From a virus: 48,115 nt of DNA. A program made the position numbers and the translations under genes. Positions 33,868 through 42,800 of this stretch are shown here, piece by piece; the first letter of the stretch is position 1; the number at the start of each line of letters is the position of its first letter. Where the stretch lies: the IMG/VR virus record IMGVR_UViG_3300017788_000037, positions 1-48,115 of that record; one strand, written 5' to 3'. The notes under the pieces were generated by a model. That model searched no databases and was not told the DNA's origin. It was given only the letters and a program-made list of their open reading frames with translations.

Positions 33868-34871
33868 TATAAAACTCCAGGACGAACAATATTATCAACA
33901 TATTTAGACAAAATCTTGTCTACAATAATATTTCCAGTACCCTCAATCATTCTTTTGTCGTACTCAATTTTAAATTGATCAGTGCTGTAGTTTTTTACAT
34001 ATCTCTTGTAATAATCTAATTTGCCACACTTGATATCATTAATTAATAACTTTGTAGCATCTTGAATATCAATAGGAACTACTTTATAACCTGTTTCTAA
34101 CAAGAAAATATAATCTGTTCCGTTTGGAAATCCTACGCCAGCAGTTATAGTTTGAACATTTCCGCTATCTTCTGTATCAAATATTGCAAATGAATCTGAA
34201 GAAGCCACTGGAATTCTTGCTGGACGTCTTTCCGCTCTATTTAAAGAATCTATTGACTGCACTGGGTCTTTTGTAATTGCAGTTTTATCTTTAGTAATTA
34301 AGTAATTAAAGTCTCCTAATGCTGGGCCGTCTTCGGTGTCGCTTGAGTCATAGACCAGTTCTGCATTTTCATATGCTTTTAAAATTTTATGTGTTCTGTC
34401 CCAGAGTGGAATGTAATCTGTTTCTTGTCCAACTACCTCAAGATATTTACGTCTATAATAAAATCCGCCAACAACTGTATCAATAATTGCCCTTGCCAAT
34501 GATTCATATTCTTTATACTTGGCAATATCTGTTGCAGATGTTTCATTGTTTGCAGTTGCTAGTTCTGTTGGATTTATATATGGGCGCTCAACCTGTAAAT
34601 TATCTTCAACTACAATGTCCCCACGCTCTCCATCAATATCTTCATAAACAGTGACTGCATAAGATTTGTCGTATTTTACAAAATCTCCACTTAACTCATA
34701 AGTAATTGTTCCTTCTGAAGAAGATGTTAATCCAGATTCTCCGCTAATAAATTCTTCAATTTCTGTCTGTTCTGGAACATCTTCAATGACAAGAATATAG
34801 TCTGCTGTTTCATCTGGAACCTTATAGGTTACGGAAAGCGGGTATGGTGGTAAGCGAAGTACTATTGACAT
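33867..34871 (-). CDS. Head-tail connector / adaptor protein
   Basis: 334 aa. The first 100 residues look like a beta domain (SVTYKVPDETADYILVIED, KSYAVTVYEDIDG), perhaps a decoration or adaptor module. The rest is helical with a conserved-looking core (KYKEYESLARAIIDTVVGGF), as in gp6/gp15-type adaptors that sit under the portal. A two-domain adaptor is longer than the roughly 100-aa HK97 gp6. Function inferred from position. Confidence 0.5.
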   Translation of the reverse strand: MSIVLRLPPYPLSVTYKVPDETADYILVIEDVPEQTEIEEFISGESGLTSSSEGTITYELSGDFVKYDKSYAVTVYEDIDGERGDIVVEDNLQVERPYINPTELATANNETSATDIAKYKEYESLARAIIDTVVGGFYYRRKYLEVVGQETDYIPLWDRTHKILKAYENAELVYDSSDTEDGPALGDFNYLITKDKTAITKDPVQSIDSLNRAERRPARIPVASSDSFAIFDTEDSGNVQTITAGVGFPNGTDYIFLLETGYKVVPIDIQDATKLLINDIKCGKLDYYKRYVKNYSTDQFKIEYDKRMIEGTGNIIVDKILSKYVDNIVRPGVL

Positions 34872-35227
34872 TAGTCTTTACGGTAATAAGATGCTACTTC
34901 TTCAGGCGATGCTACACGCACTAGCCTATGAGTCAGCCACTTTTCCGATGCCTCCTTTGATACTATGTTATATCCCACCTTTAATGCACCCAAATTATCC
35001 ATGTGAAGATTTTTATCTGAATATAAGGCCACCTTATTAATTAAAGTTTTTGCCTTGTCTACTTCTTCTACTTCTTCTTGTTTTGTCTCTGGTGGAAACC
35101 AACTAGCAATAATTTCCAAAATTTCAAGTTTAGTGCTTGCTTCAAAAAGTTCTATATTATTTTTTTTAGCATATGACTTTAATGCTAGTACGCTTTTAGT
35201 TGATAGTTCTTCCATTGTTGTGTTCAT
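34871..35227 (-). CDS. Small protein after the capsid gene, SAP/Rho-N-like
   Basis: 118 aa. The N-terminal 45 residues (STKSVLALKSYAKKNNIE) look like the short helical SAP or Rho-N-type fold sometimes fused to head completion proteins. The C-terminal half has a KVGYNIVSKEASEKWLTH segment common in small phage head proteins. The start has AGGAG upstream and a TGGTATAAT box at 35250-35258. Unknown role in head completion. Confidence 0.6.
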   Translation of the reverse strand: MNTTMEELSTKSVLALKSYAKKNNIELFEASTKLEILEIIASWFPPETKQEEVEEVDKAKTLINKVALYSDKNLHMDNLGALKVGYNIVSKEASEKWLTHRLVRVASPEEVASYYRKD

Positions 35228-35249
35228 AATTCTCCTGTACTCATTTGTA

Positions 35250-35258
35250 ATTATACCA
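35250..35258 (-). promoter_or_regulatory. Extended -10 promoter box (TGGTATAAT)
   Basis: In the gap between capsid gene and 118-aa gene, just after a strong hairpin; 22 nt before ATG 35227. Confidence 0.5.
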
Positions 35259-35259
35259 G

Positions 35260-35296
35260 AATAACAATAAGGAGGACGGTTTTTATGCCGCCCTCC
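35260..35296 (-). terminator. Hairpin after the major capsid gene
   Basis: Minus strand GGAGGGCGG - CAUAAAAA - CCGUCCUCC, 9 bp with one G-U pair, then UUAUUGUUAUU. It lies 22 nt past the capsid stop. The U-tract is interrupted, so partial termination is more likely than complete. Confidence 0.65.
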
Positions 35297-35317
35297 CTAG
35301 TACGTGATTGTTATATT

Positions 35318-36469
35318 TTAGGAATCAGCACTGTCTGCGTCAACATAAGCGACGGCATCTAGTTCTTCCCATTGAATACCAAAGCGTACGAATACTGTGT
35401 ATTCAATTGTGTCTTTCTTTGGCTTGTATTCACGGTTTACAGTGATGTCTCTCTGGAAGCCCCATACACGGTTCTGAGGGAATGTTAAATCAACATATCC
35501 TGCAGGGTAGTAAGGAACCTCAAGAACATCTACACCAAGTACACGAGTTGTACGTGAGTTACCTAGTGTCTGCGCTCCACCATCAAGGAATTCTTGACGA
35601 TTTGCTTGTGTGCTACCAACACGATCAGCGAATGCTGATGAGATGGCGTCTGCAAGTGTACCGTTGTTACGAACGATACCAGCAAAAGCATCAGTACCTG
35701 CGTAGAACTTAAGGTTTGACTTAAGTGCACGATACTTGCGAGGCATTGCTAATAGCAAGCCTTGCATTACTGATGTGGTGTAGTTGTTGTCTGCAACAGT
35801 TGCAGCATATTCGTGAGCGTCGTTTCCGACTGTTCCACGAGTTTGCTTGACGAATCCTGCCATAATTGAAAGGAATGCGTCATTACCTGTACCGAGACCG
35901 TTGATAGCAAGATCTTCAATATCGTTTGCGAAAGCATTGGTCATCAAGCGAACTAGATGATCTTCAAGTGCTCCACCTTCAATATTGTCTTCAAGTGCTT
36001 CAGTTGATACTTCCCAATCAAGACGAATCTTTTTGGTTGTTAACTCAACTTTTGAAAATGTTGCGCCGATGTTTGTATAGTCTGGTGCTCCTTGAGCAGC
36101 AGCACGAATTACACGTTCACCTACGTTTACTTTTTCAATTTCCATGGTGTTTGCTCTCATGGTGACACGACGGCCATCTTTAGCGAGGACAGTTGCATCC
36201 CACACGTAGTCAATAAAACGACGTGCTTGCTCAGGGGCTAGAATACCACCTGCAACACCTGTTGGATTTACTGCGTTTGCTCCAGTTGTTGCACCGAAGG
36301 CTGCAGTAGCAGTGTTACCAAGTTGTGAACCTACAGACGCTCCTGCAGAGTCCAGACCTGTTGCACTACCTATACCTCCAGATACTAATGAACCTTCTGA
36401 GTTGATATCACTCGCTGGTGCACTAGAACTTGGATAGTTTTTTTCTATGTTTGTGTTTTGTTCCGACAT
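35318..36469 (-). CDS. Major capsid protein (HK97 fold)
   Basis: 383 aa from ATG 36469 (MSEQNTNIEKN), chosen because AGGAGGTGA lies 6-8 nt upstream; the earlier GTG at 36478 is inside that site. The N-terminal about 75 residues are flexible and Gly/Ser/Ala-rich, then the HK97-type coat follows (APEQARRFIDYVWDATVLA, RLDWEVSTEALEDNIEGGAL, NLKFYAGTDAFAGIVRNNG). Located directly after the protease-scaffold gene, which supports the call. A strong hairpin lies just after the stop and may limit read-through to the neck genes. Confidence 0.9.
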   Translation of the reverse strand: MSEQNTNIEKNYPSSSAPASDINSEGSLVSGGIGSATGLDSAGASVGSQLGNTATAAFGATTGANAVNPTGVAGGILAPEQARRFIDYVWDATVLAKDGRRVTMRANTMEIEKVNVGERVIRAAAQGAPDYTNIGATFSKVELTTKKIRLDWEVSTEALEDNIEGGALEDHLVRLMTNAFANDIEDLAINGLGTGNDAFLSIMAGFVKQTRGTVGNDAHEYAATVADNNYTTSVMQGLLLAMPRKYRALKSNLKFYAGTDAFAGIVRNNGTLADAISSAFADRVGSTQANRQEFLDGGAQTLGNSRTTRVLGVDVLEVPYYPAGYVDLTFPQNRVWGFQRDITVNREYKPKKDTIEYTVFVRFGIQWEELDAVAYVDADSADS

Positions 36470-36496
36470 TATTTTCACCTCCTAGTGATTTTTACC

Positions 36497-37072
36497 TTAG
36501 TTAAATAGGTCGGTTGATGTGAGGAAACGACCGCCCCATAGGGATTTTTGAACCACTTGTGGTGATTCCTGTACGATCTCGCCTAGATCGCCAGACTTGC
36601 GGAAAGCGGTGTCTTTTTCTACAAGATCTACACGCTTGCCAAACTCGTTAAAGTTGCCCTTAATGCCGTTAACATCTGCTGTTACTGCATCAAGAGATTT
36701 TGTTACTGCTGTTACCTTCTCATTAAGAGATTTGATAGTTGCAGCAAGATCGCCAAAGGCATTAGTAAGAGAAGTATTAATTTCTGAAACTGCTTTAGCA
36801 ACTTCTTCTTTAACGTCTGCAATAGAATTTTCTACTACATTCTCTACCTCAACTGTTGCTGTTGCAACCGAAGAGTCTGCACTAGCATCGTCTGATTTAG
36901 CAATAGCAAGTTCTTCAACTGCTGGTGCCTCTTCAACGACTGCAGGGGTTTCTGTTTCTTCTGCAACAACCTCTGTTGCTGCTTCTGCATTTACCTCTGC
37001 TGGCTGTGCCCCTGGAGCAACCTCTGCATTTTCAACTACAGTTTCTACAACTGCTTCTGTTGATTCTGTCAT
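36497..37072 (-). CDS. Nested scaffolding protein (internal in-frame start)
   Basis: 191 aa, same frame and stop as the protease-scaffold protein, starting at Met254 (MTESTEAVVETVV). An AAGGAGG site lies 8 nt upstream of this ATG, the only strong Shine-Dalgarno seen in this gene, and the protease domain has already ended. Lambda makes its scaffold Nu3 from inside the protease gene C in the same way. This would supply scaffold in excess over protease. Inferred; not proven by sequence alone. Confidence 0.6.
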   Translation of the reverse strand: MTESTEAVVETVVENAEVAPGAQPAEVNAEAATEVVAEETETPAVVEEAPAVEELAIAKSDDASADSSVATATVEVENVVENSIADVKEEVAKAVSEINTSLTNAFGDLAATIKSLNEKVTAVTKSLDAVTADVNGIKGNFNEFGKRVDLVEKDTAFRKSGDLGEIVQESPQVVQKSLWGGRFLTSTDLFN

Positions 37073-37831
37073 TAGATTTACCTCCTTAGTAATCTTAATT
37101 GCATTAATGCCTTTAGCACTATCAACTAAGAATTTTATCATTTCTGCATTATCTTTATCGTTCTTTTCTATAAAACCAATGTTTTGCATTTTGTTTCCAG
37201 TTATTGGACTTGTTACTGAGTCAGAATCTGAAACCATAATGATGCCGTTTTCTGAATCCCAAAATACGTTTTCAATTTCTGTTTTTGACAAATAGCCATC
37301 TACAACATTTTGTCCATTTACCTTTTCAATAGAAACAATGTTTGCAAATTGATTTGCTGGATTATCTACAAGAGATAATTCATATAATTCGTATGTTTTA
37401 ATTACACGGATTGTTTTATCAATTTTTTCGTCATAGGCATCATCCCAAGTCTTAATGTTGCCACCAATTGAAAACCCAGTGTACGTTCCGTCTAAAACCT
37501 TTTCCCAGGCGTCTTGTGCACCCTTAGAAACATAGGCGGATACATAAACTCCGCTATAAAATTTTTTGTCATTTGGATCAAAATACTTGTCCTCTTTAAA
37601 AGAAACAATCTTTCCTACAGCGCTTGGCTGGTGCATTTCACGAAGATTACCACGAAAATTTTTAAAAGCCTCTATGCTAGACTCTGTGGTTACAATATCT
37701 CCTTGCTTATCAATATTGTCAAGGGTTGCAAAACCAGACACCATACGGCGTTCAACATCTATCTTTCCAATGGGCATTGAAAGGCGAACATTGTCACCTT
37801 TAGTTTCCCAATGAGCCTTGTTTATTAACAT
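36497..37831 (-). CDS. Prohead protease fused to scaffold
   Basis: 444 aa. Residues about 15-170 are a S78/XkdF-like prohead protease: candidate H67 (REMHQPSAVGK), S121 (YTGFSIGGNIK) and E151 or D156 (ELYELSLVDNPAN) form the catalytic set. Residues about 250-335 are acidic, Ala/Val/Glu-rich and low complexity; about 335-444 are coiled coil (TSLTNAFGDLAATIKSLNEK), typical of scaffolding. The whole protein would drive capsid assembly and then maturation. ATG 37831 lacks a Shine-Dalgarno site, and a TGCTATAAT box ends 9 nt upstream. An internal start at 37072 is likely (separate entry). Confidence 0.85.
   Translation of the reverse strand: MLINKAHWETKGDNVRLSMPIGKIDVERRMVSGFATLDNIDKQGDIVTTESSIEAFKNFRGNLREMHQPSAVGKIVSFKEDKYFDPNDKKFYSGVYVSAYVSKGAQDAWEKVLDGTYTGFSIGGNIKTWDDAYDEKIDKTIRVIKTYELYELSLVDNPANQFANIVSIEKVNGQNVVDGYLSKTEIENVFWDSENGIIMVSDSDSVTSPITGNKMQNIGFIEKNDKDNAEMIKFLVDSAKGINAIKITKEVNLMTESTEAVVETVVENAEVAPGAQPAEVNAEAATEVVAEETETPAVVEEAPAVEELAIAKSDDASADSSVATATVEVENVVENSIADVKEEVAKAVSEINTSLTNAFGDLAATIKSLNEKVTAVTKSLDAVTADVNGIKGNFNEFGKRVDLVEKDTAFRKSGDLGEIVQESPQVVQKSLWGGRFLTSTDLFN
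37072..37086 (-). promoter_or_regulatory. Internal ribosome-binding site for nested scaffold
   Basis: AAGGAGG followed after 8 nt by ATG at 37072, read on the minus strand inside the protease-scaffold gene. A perfect anti-SD match, unlike the full-length start of the same gene, which has none. Confidence 0.6.
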
Positions 37832-37840
37832 AACGTTATA

Positions 37841-37849
37841 ATTATAGCA
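37841..37849 (-). promoter_or_regulatory. Extended -10 promoter box (TGCTATAAT)
   Basis: Ends 9 nt before the protease ATG at 37831, with no Shine-Dalgarno between. Fits a leaderless head-operon transcript. Confidence 0.5.
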
Positions 37850-37871
37850 CTGGTTTATATAGTTTTCTCAA

Positions 37872-39479
37872 CTATTGAGACGATCTTCCTTCACCCTGTG
37901 GATTACGACCAGAGACAGTGGTTGGTGAGTCAGAGTTATTATTTGTTCTTTCTGAATCCCTTTGACGAGTCCCCGCTAAATTTGCCCTGGCATCGGTTGC
38001 CTGTCTTGGAGACATAACAAATGGATCATCGCCATCTGCTCTTTGTGGCAAGTCTAATTTTTCACGAGCCTCGTTTGGCGTCATAACCTGTGTTTTTACA
38101 TATCTTTCAATAATTTGAGACTGTGCGATTTCATCAGTCAGGGTTAACTCATTAAACTTTAGTTCAAGAACGTCTGTTTTTTCTCTAATAATCTTATTTA
38201 CCACTTTTTCTAAATGTCTTTGCGCTGGACGAGATACCTGCTCTTTAAATGTACGATCTTGAGAAAGTGCTGCTGCAACTCCTGAAGAATCTGCACCACC
38301 TAACTTTGAAATAGGAACTTGATGAGCAATTAAAATATCATCACGATTTTGTTTGCGGTATTCTTTAAATGAACCGTCCTGGATACCATTTTCAATTGGC
38401 TCCATCTTAAACTCAACTTTATTTCCCTCTGTATCTCCAGGAAGTGGAATATATAGGGTTCTGTGTGATTGAGCCTTAAGGCCAGTCTGCAGAAACCTAA
38501 ACATTTTATCTTCAGCGTCACCCGATAGTTTTGCACCCTTTAGTGTTACCACATATCTTGGAACTGCTTTGTTTTCAAAATAGTCAATATTATATTGAGA
38601 TGCTAACTGATCCCCAATTAAAGATGGCATTGCTGCAATAATGTCTGGAATTCCATAAAATGTATTTAAAGGGGAATACTCTTTAAGATGAATGATTTCA
38701 TTTGGCCTTGGGTCTGTGCCCATAGGATTTGCATTTTTTGCTCCAAAGTTTCTAAAATAAACCACCTTTTGGCCAATAATTTGAATAAAGCCGTCACGCA
38801 AACGGCGCACACGAACAGTCGTTGCTGGAATATGTCCAACGTAGCCAATATCTCCAGCCACTGTTCTGCCTATTTCAATAAATCCATTACCTGTTGCCTG
38901 AAGATCTGTATAAACCTTTTCCATAGTTTTTGTAAAACTGTCATCGTCGTTTAAATTTTCTAGCCAATCACGTAACTGTATCTTTGCTCTTTCAATGCGA
39001 TTACGAGCACGATCTACTGCTGCCTGATCCTCATTCATTTCAAACCTCAACATAGTCCTATCTGAAACATCAAAACGATATCCAAGGCCAACTACGTTCT
39101 CTACCTTGGCGTCAATAGCAGCGTGATTGGCAAATGATGTGTCATAGAAGTTTGCTAATTCATACATGTTGTATGGAGGAGTAATTACATCAAATAGTCC
39201 ATATCCATTTCTGTATACCGTGCCAGGATTAATGGCTTTTGATGAAGCGTCTACCCCTGAAGGTGTAACATTTGCTGCATTTAAATATGCCTGATTCGTT
39301 TCTGGACTAATATATTTTGATAAATTACGGGTTGTTCTGCGACGAAAATTTTGATCTAGTCCAGAATAATCTTTTAAATCTTCCCAACTCTTATTAAATG
39401 GATCTTGATTTTTAAAAGGGCTTTCTTCTTTGTCTTGCGTATTAAGCCCTGCACGAATGTACTCTTGCTCATCACTCAT
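37872..39479 (-). CDS. Portal protein
   Basis: 535 aa. Dodecameric ring at the packaging vertex. The sequence fits HK97/PBSX-type portals: an N-terminal region, a wing/stem core (MYELANFYDTSFANHAAIDA, NEIIHLKEYSPLNTFYGIPD, QYNIDYFENKAVPRYVVTLK), then a Pro/Gly/Ser-rich C-terminus. The start has AAAGGA upstream and overlaps the previous gene by 8 nt. It precedes the protease-scaffold and capsid genes. A TCTCAA-TTGAGA inverted repeat sits on its stop codon. Confidence 0.9.
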   Translation of the reverse strand: MSDEQEYIRAGLNTQDKEESPFKNQDPFNKSWEDLKDYSGLDQNFRRRTTRNLSKYISPETNQAYLNAANVTPSGVDASSKAINPGTVYRNGYGLFDVITPPYNMYELANFYDTSFANHAAIDAKVENVVGLGYRFDVSDRTMLRFEMNEDQAAVDRARNRIERAKIQLRDWLENLNDDDSFTKTMEKVYTDLQATGNGFIEIGRTVAGDIGYVGHIPATTVRVRRLRDGFIQIIGQKVVYFRNFGAKNANPMGTDPRPNEIIHLKEYSPLNTFYGIPDIIAAMPSLIGDQLASQYNIDYFENKAVPRYVVTLKGAKLSGDAEDKMFRFLQTGLKAQSHRTLYIPLPGDTEGNKVEFKMEPIENGIQDGSFKEYRKQNRDDILIAHQVPISKLGGADSSGVAAALSQDRTFKEQVSRPAQRHLEKVVNKIIREKTDVLELKFNELTLTDEIAQSQIIERYVKTQVMTPNEAREKLDLPQRADGDDPFVMSPRQATDARANLAGTRQRDSERTNNNSDSPTTVSGRNPQGEGRSSQ

Positions 39480-39867
39480 TTATGGCATCCTTTCCATACT
39501 TATCTAATGTTTGTTGTGCTGCATGCCAGGCGCCTAAATCATTCATTGAAGGAATTAGCCCTTCCTTCATTCTTTCTTTTTGCTCAGAATACTCTTCCTC
39601 ACTGATTCTGGTAAGACCAGGAACAAAAATTGCCTTGCCCTCTCCGTCATCCCCATAATGCATGGCGGCCTCTCTTAATTGAGAAATCTTGAACAGGTCA
39701 CCACGATCGGAAGGAATATTTAAAATTGAGCCAGTGTCATCTGTAAACCATTTTCCATTGGACTTCTTATATACGTAAAGACCCCAGTCATATTGCTTAT
39801 CTATTACCTTACGACGAACATTTTGTACATAGGGCTTACCAGTTTTTGGGTTTATTAGTGATTCCAT
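39472..39867 (-). CDS. Small protein preceding the portal
   Basis: 131 aa from ATG 39867 (MESLINPKTGKPYVQNV); a GTG two codons upstream is also possible. Hydrophilic, mixed charge (KSNGKWFTDDTGSILNI, SEEEYSEQKERMKEG). It overlaps the portal gene by 8 nt, so the products are probably co-translated; it may be a minor head component. There is no Shine-Dalgarno site and a TGCTATACT box ends 7 nt upstream, pointing to a leaderless message. Family not recognised. Confidence 0.65.
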   Translation of the reverse strand: MESLINPKTGKPYVQNVRRKVIDKQYDWGLYVYKKSNGKWFTDDTGSILNIPSDRGDLFKISQLREAAMHYGDDGEGKAIFVPGLTRISEEEYSEQKERMKEGLIPSMNDLGAWHAAQQTLDKYGKDAINE

Positions 39868-39874
39868 AACCACA

Positions 39875-39883
39875 AGTATAGCA
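39875..39883 (-). promoter_or_regulatory. Extended -10 promoter box (TGCTATACT)
   Basis: Ends 7 nt before the ATG at 39867 of the pre-portal gene. Again no Shine-Dalgarno. A second TATAAT lies just upstream (39885-39890). Confidence 0.5.
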
Positions 39884-39885
39884 GA

Positions 39886-42800
39886 TTATACTGGTGTAGC
39901 GATGGTGCTTGACCATTCTATTTCTGAGTATATTTTTAATTTTTCAGGCTGATACACTAGACCCTCGCCGTCATCAACTATAATTTTATTCGTTCCTATG
40001 TACGTCTTATAAATGTCTAATGGATTAATTCCGTAAAACTCTGATGATCCTATTACCAACATGCCTTCCCAGTTAAAGTTATTCCTCCAGAATTGCCAAT
40101 CAAAGGTTGTAATTCCGTCTGTTAAAACCTTTATCCATGGCCTAAAAGTTCTACTTTCAACCTCTTGTAGGCTATTTGCTTGATAATATGCAAGATTATT
40201 AAACAACACTGGCCCTGTAATATTTATATTTCCTAAATATGAATTATATATCAGGGATGTTAAGAATGAAATACCAATAGATGACCATTCTTTAAGCGAC
40301 AAAACTGGCTCTCTCACAAGGTTGCCGTTTAAATAAAATGCAACTCCGTTATATTCAACCCCGTTTTCATTTAAAACAAATACCCTTGCCCTATCCATAC
40401 TAGAACTATTGGCCTGAATATAAAACCTTAGTGTGCCATCTTTATGATTAATTTCAAATATTTCTGTTGCTGTTTCTGGAAAAACATCTTGATCATATCT
40501 AAGCCATAGTTGCATGGCGCTTACTTTGTAGGAAGTTGCAAGTTCTTTGTTGATTGGAAGGGAGAGTCCACGATTTTCCAAAGCATTAAGTTCTCCACGT
40601 ACCTCCAGTCCAGATGTTTTTGTTAAATATAAATATGGAGTGCTTTCTTTGTATATGCTAAATGGATTTTTTGTTTTATAATCAAAATATATTCCATTTT
40701 TCTTATATGGAAATAGATCTACACCAAATCTTGTTCCAACAGGATTGGACGAATTGTTGTTAAATGCTTGAGACGTTAACTGTAACTTATTCAATAATAT
40801 TGGCTTGGTTAAGATACCACGACTATTAAATTCAAGACTGTACACAATTGCAAGTTCATTAAAGTTTTCTGTTTTAATAGGATAAATTAAAGTATTATTT
40901 AATACTTCAAACCTTGTGCTGTCCCAATCCTCATATTCGCTCATGTCAACAACCTTATATTGATTTAATGCTTGATCGTTTGCAAACGGCGTTACAATAT
41001 TGGCTCCATCATAAACATATTGAAAAGTAACATAACTTTTTATTTGTGCTCCAGTTGTATCATAATAATATCCAGCGTTTCCAGATTCTTCACTTAATGT
41101 TGTAGTAGTCGGATATCCTAAGTTAAACTGTAAAAAATCTAAGTCGTAATACTCTTCACCATCTTGATTTTTTACAAACTGCCCAAAATAAGAAAGTGGT
41201 AGATAGTCTTGCCAATATCCAGCAACACCTATGTCTAGAAAATATTTTTGATATGCTTCAGAAGGCAAGAGCGTATAACTGCTTGTGTGAGAAATCAACG
41301 CTGAGCCATCGCTTAAAATAACAATTCCGTCTTCGTCAAAACTATCTGACATTTTAGAAAAATTTGTTGCACTACAGATGCCTACAGAATAAATTCTTCC
41401 AGTAAAAGAATATTCTCCAGAATCATCTCCCCCTACGTACATTTTTAAAGAATTTTGATTTCCAAAAAATGAACTTACGCTTCCACCAAAATTGTCAGAA
41501 ATACTTCTTAGGTTAAAACCTACTGAAAAAATGTTGTTGGCCGTTATTGGGTCTGATGTAAAAAGTAATTCAGTGTCTCCATTATAAGTTAAAGAATATT
41601 TAATCTCATCAGCATCTTTAATAATAGAAAAATAATTTCCAGTTATGGGATTATATATTTTAAACAATATCTGTTCAGAAACTAAATCATGAGAACTAAA
41701 AACACCATAAAAGGCATCAACTTGGTTTGCCAAAACGTTAAACTTGTCAAAATTAATATAAGTGTTTTTAGAATTCCATGTGTTGTTTGGCCTAAAAGAT
41801 AAAAATTTGTCTTCAATAAATGGGCCAGATTCGTTATCTTGTATATCTTGGTTATCTTCGTATAATTCTTCTAGTGTTTTACCGTCCAAAAATATTTCAG
41901 GCAATGAGTATTCTGGTGTTCTTAAACTTGTTGCAGTTGTGGTCAAATTATCAAAACTTCCTTGGTTCCATTTTGCAAAATCTGGATAGTTATAGTTTGC
42001 GGTATAGTCAGCAAATGGATAGTCTACGAATGCAGTTATTCCTCCATACGCCGAATTAATTCCTTCTGGAGATATAACCCCTTGTCCATATACCCATCGG
42101 CGCTTTGCAACCGTAACTGGAACCTGATAAGAATAAATTGCAACACAATCAATTTCAAAAGGGTATACGTTTGCATGTGCATAAAAACCAAGCCAGTCTT
42201 GATCATCTCCATTTCCATCAAGTTCTTCTGGTAAAGAAAGAGTGGATGTATCAAAAGATAAAGATAATACCTCTTCTCCGTTTATTAATAATGATGCTGA
42301 GTTTCTAATTAAACGAATATGAATTAACATTGGTCTAAACCATTCACCAACAAAATGAGAAGCAAACTGATTTCCAATAACTAACGTTAAGAATCCGTCT
42401 TCTACATACAGTCCGTCATCGGATGCAATCGGTCCAAAAATCTTAAATGGCGTTAAGGTGTTTGACTCTATCCTTGCCCAGAATTCAACTGTATAGTCGT
42501 TATATTGACCAGACTTATTTAAAAAACCTTTTCCTGGAATTATCAAAGATGCGTCTGTATAGGGTTCTAGCCTTGTTACCCCATTGGCGCCATATACTAA
42601 TGGAATTCCTGCATTTTTACATTTCAGTCCATTTTCTGCAATATAATAGCCAGAGTATTCTGCGATACCATACGCTTGTGCTTCTACCGCATCCAGACCA
42701 CCATAAATGCTTACTGTTGATGGGACCGTAGTCTCTGTTACTCCGTTTAACGAATACGTATTAAACTCTTCATTCCACTGGCCCAAAGTAATACCATTAA

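Noticed and set aside
36597-37295. 232-codon open frame on the plus strand
   Set aside because: Antisense to the low-complexity scaffold region; repeated Ala/Val/Glu codons leave the other strand open by chance. No start signals.
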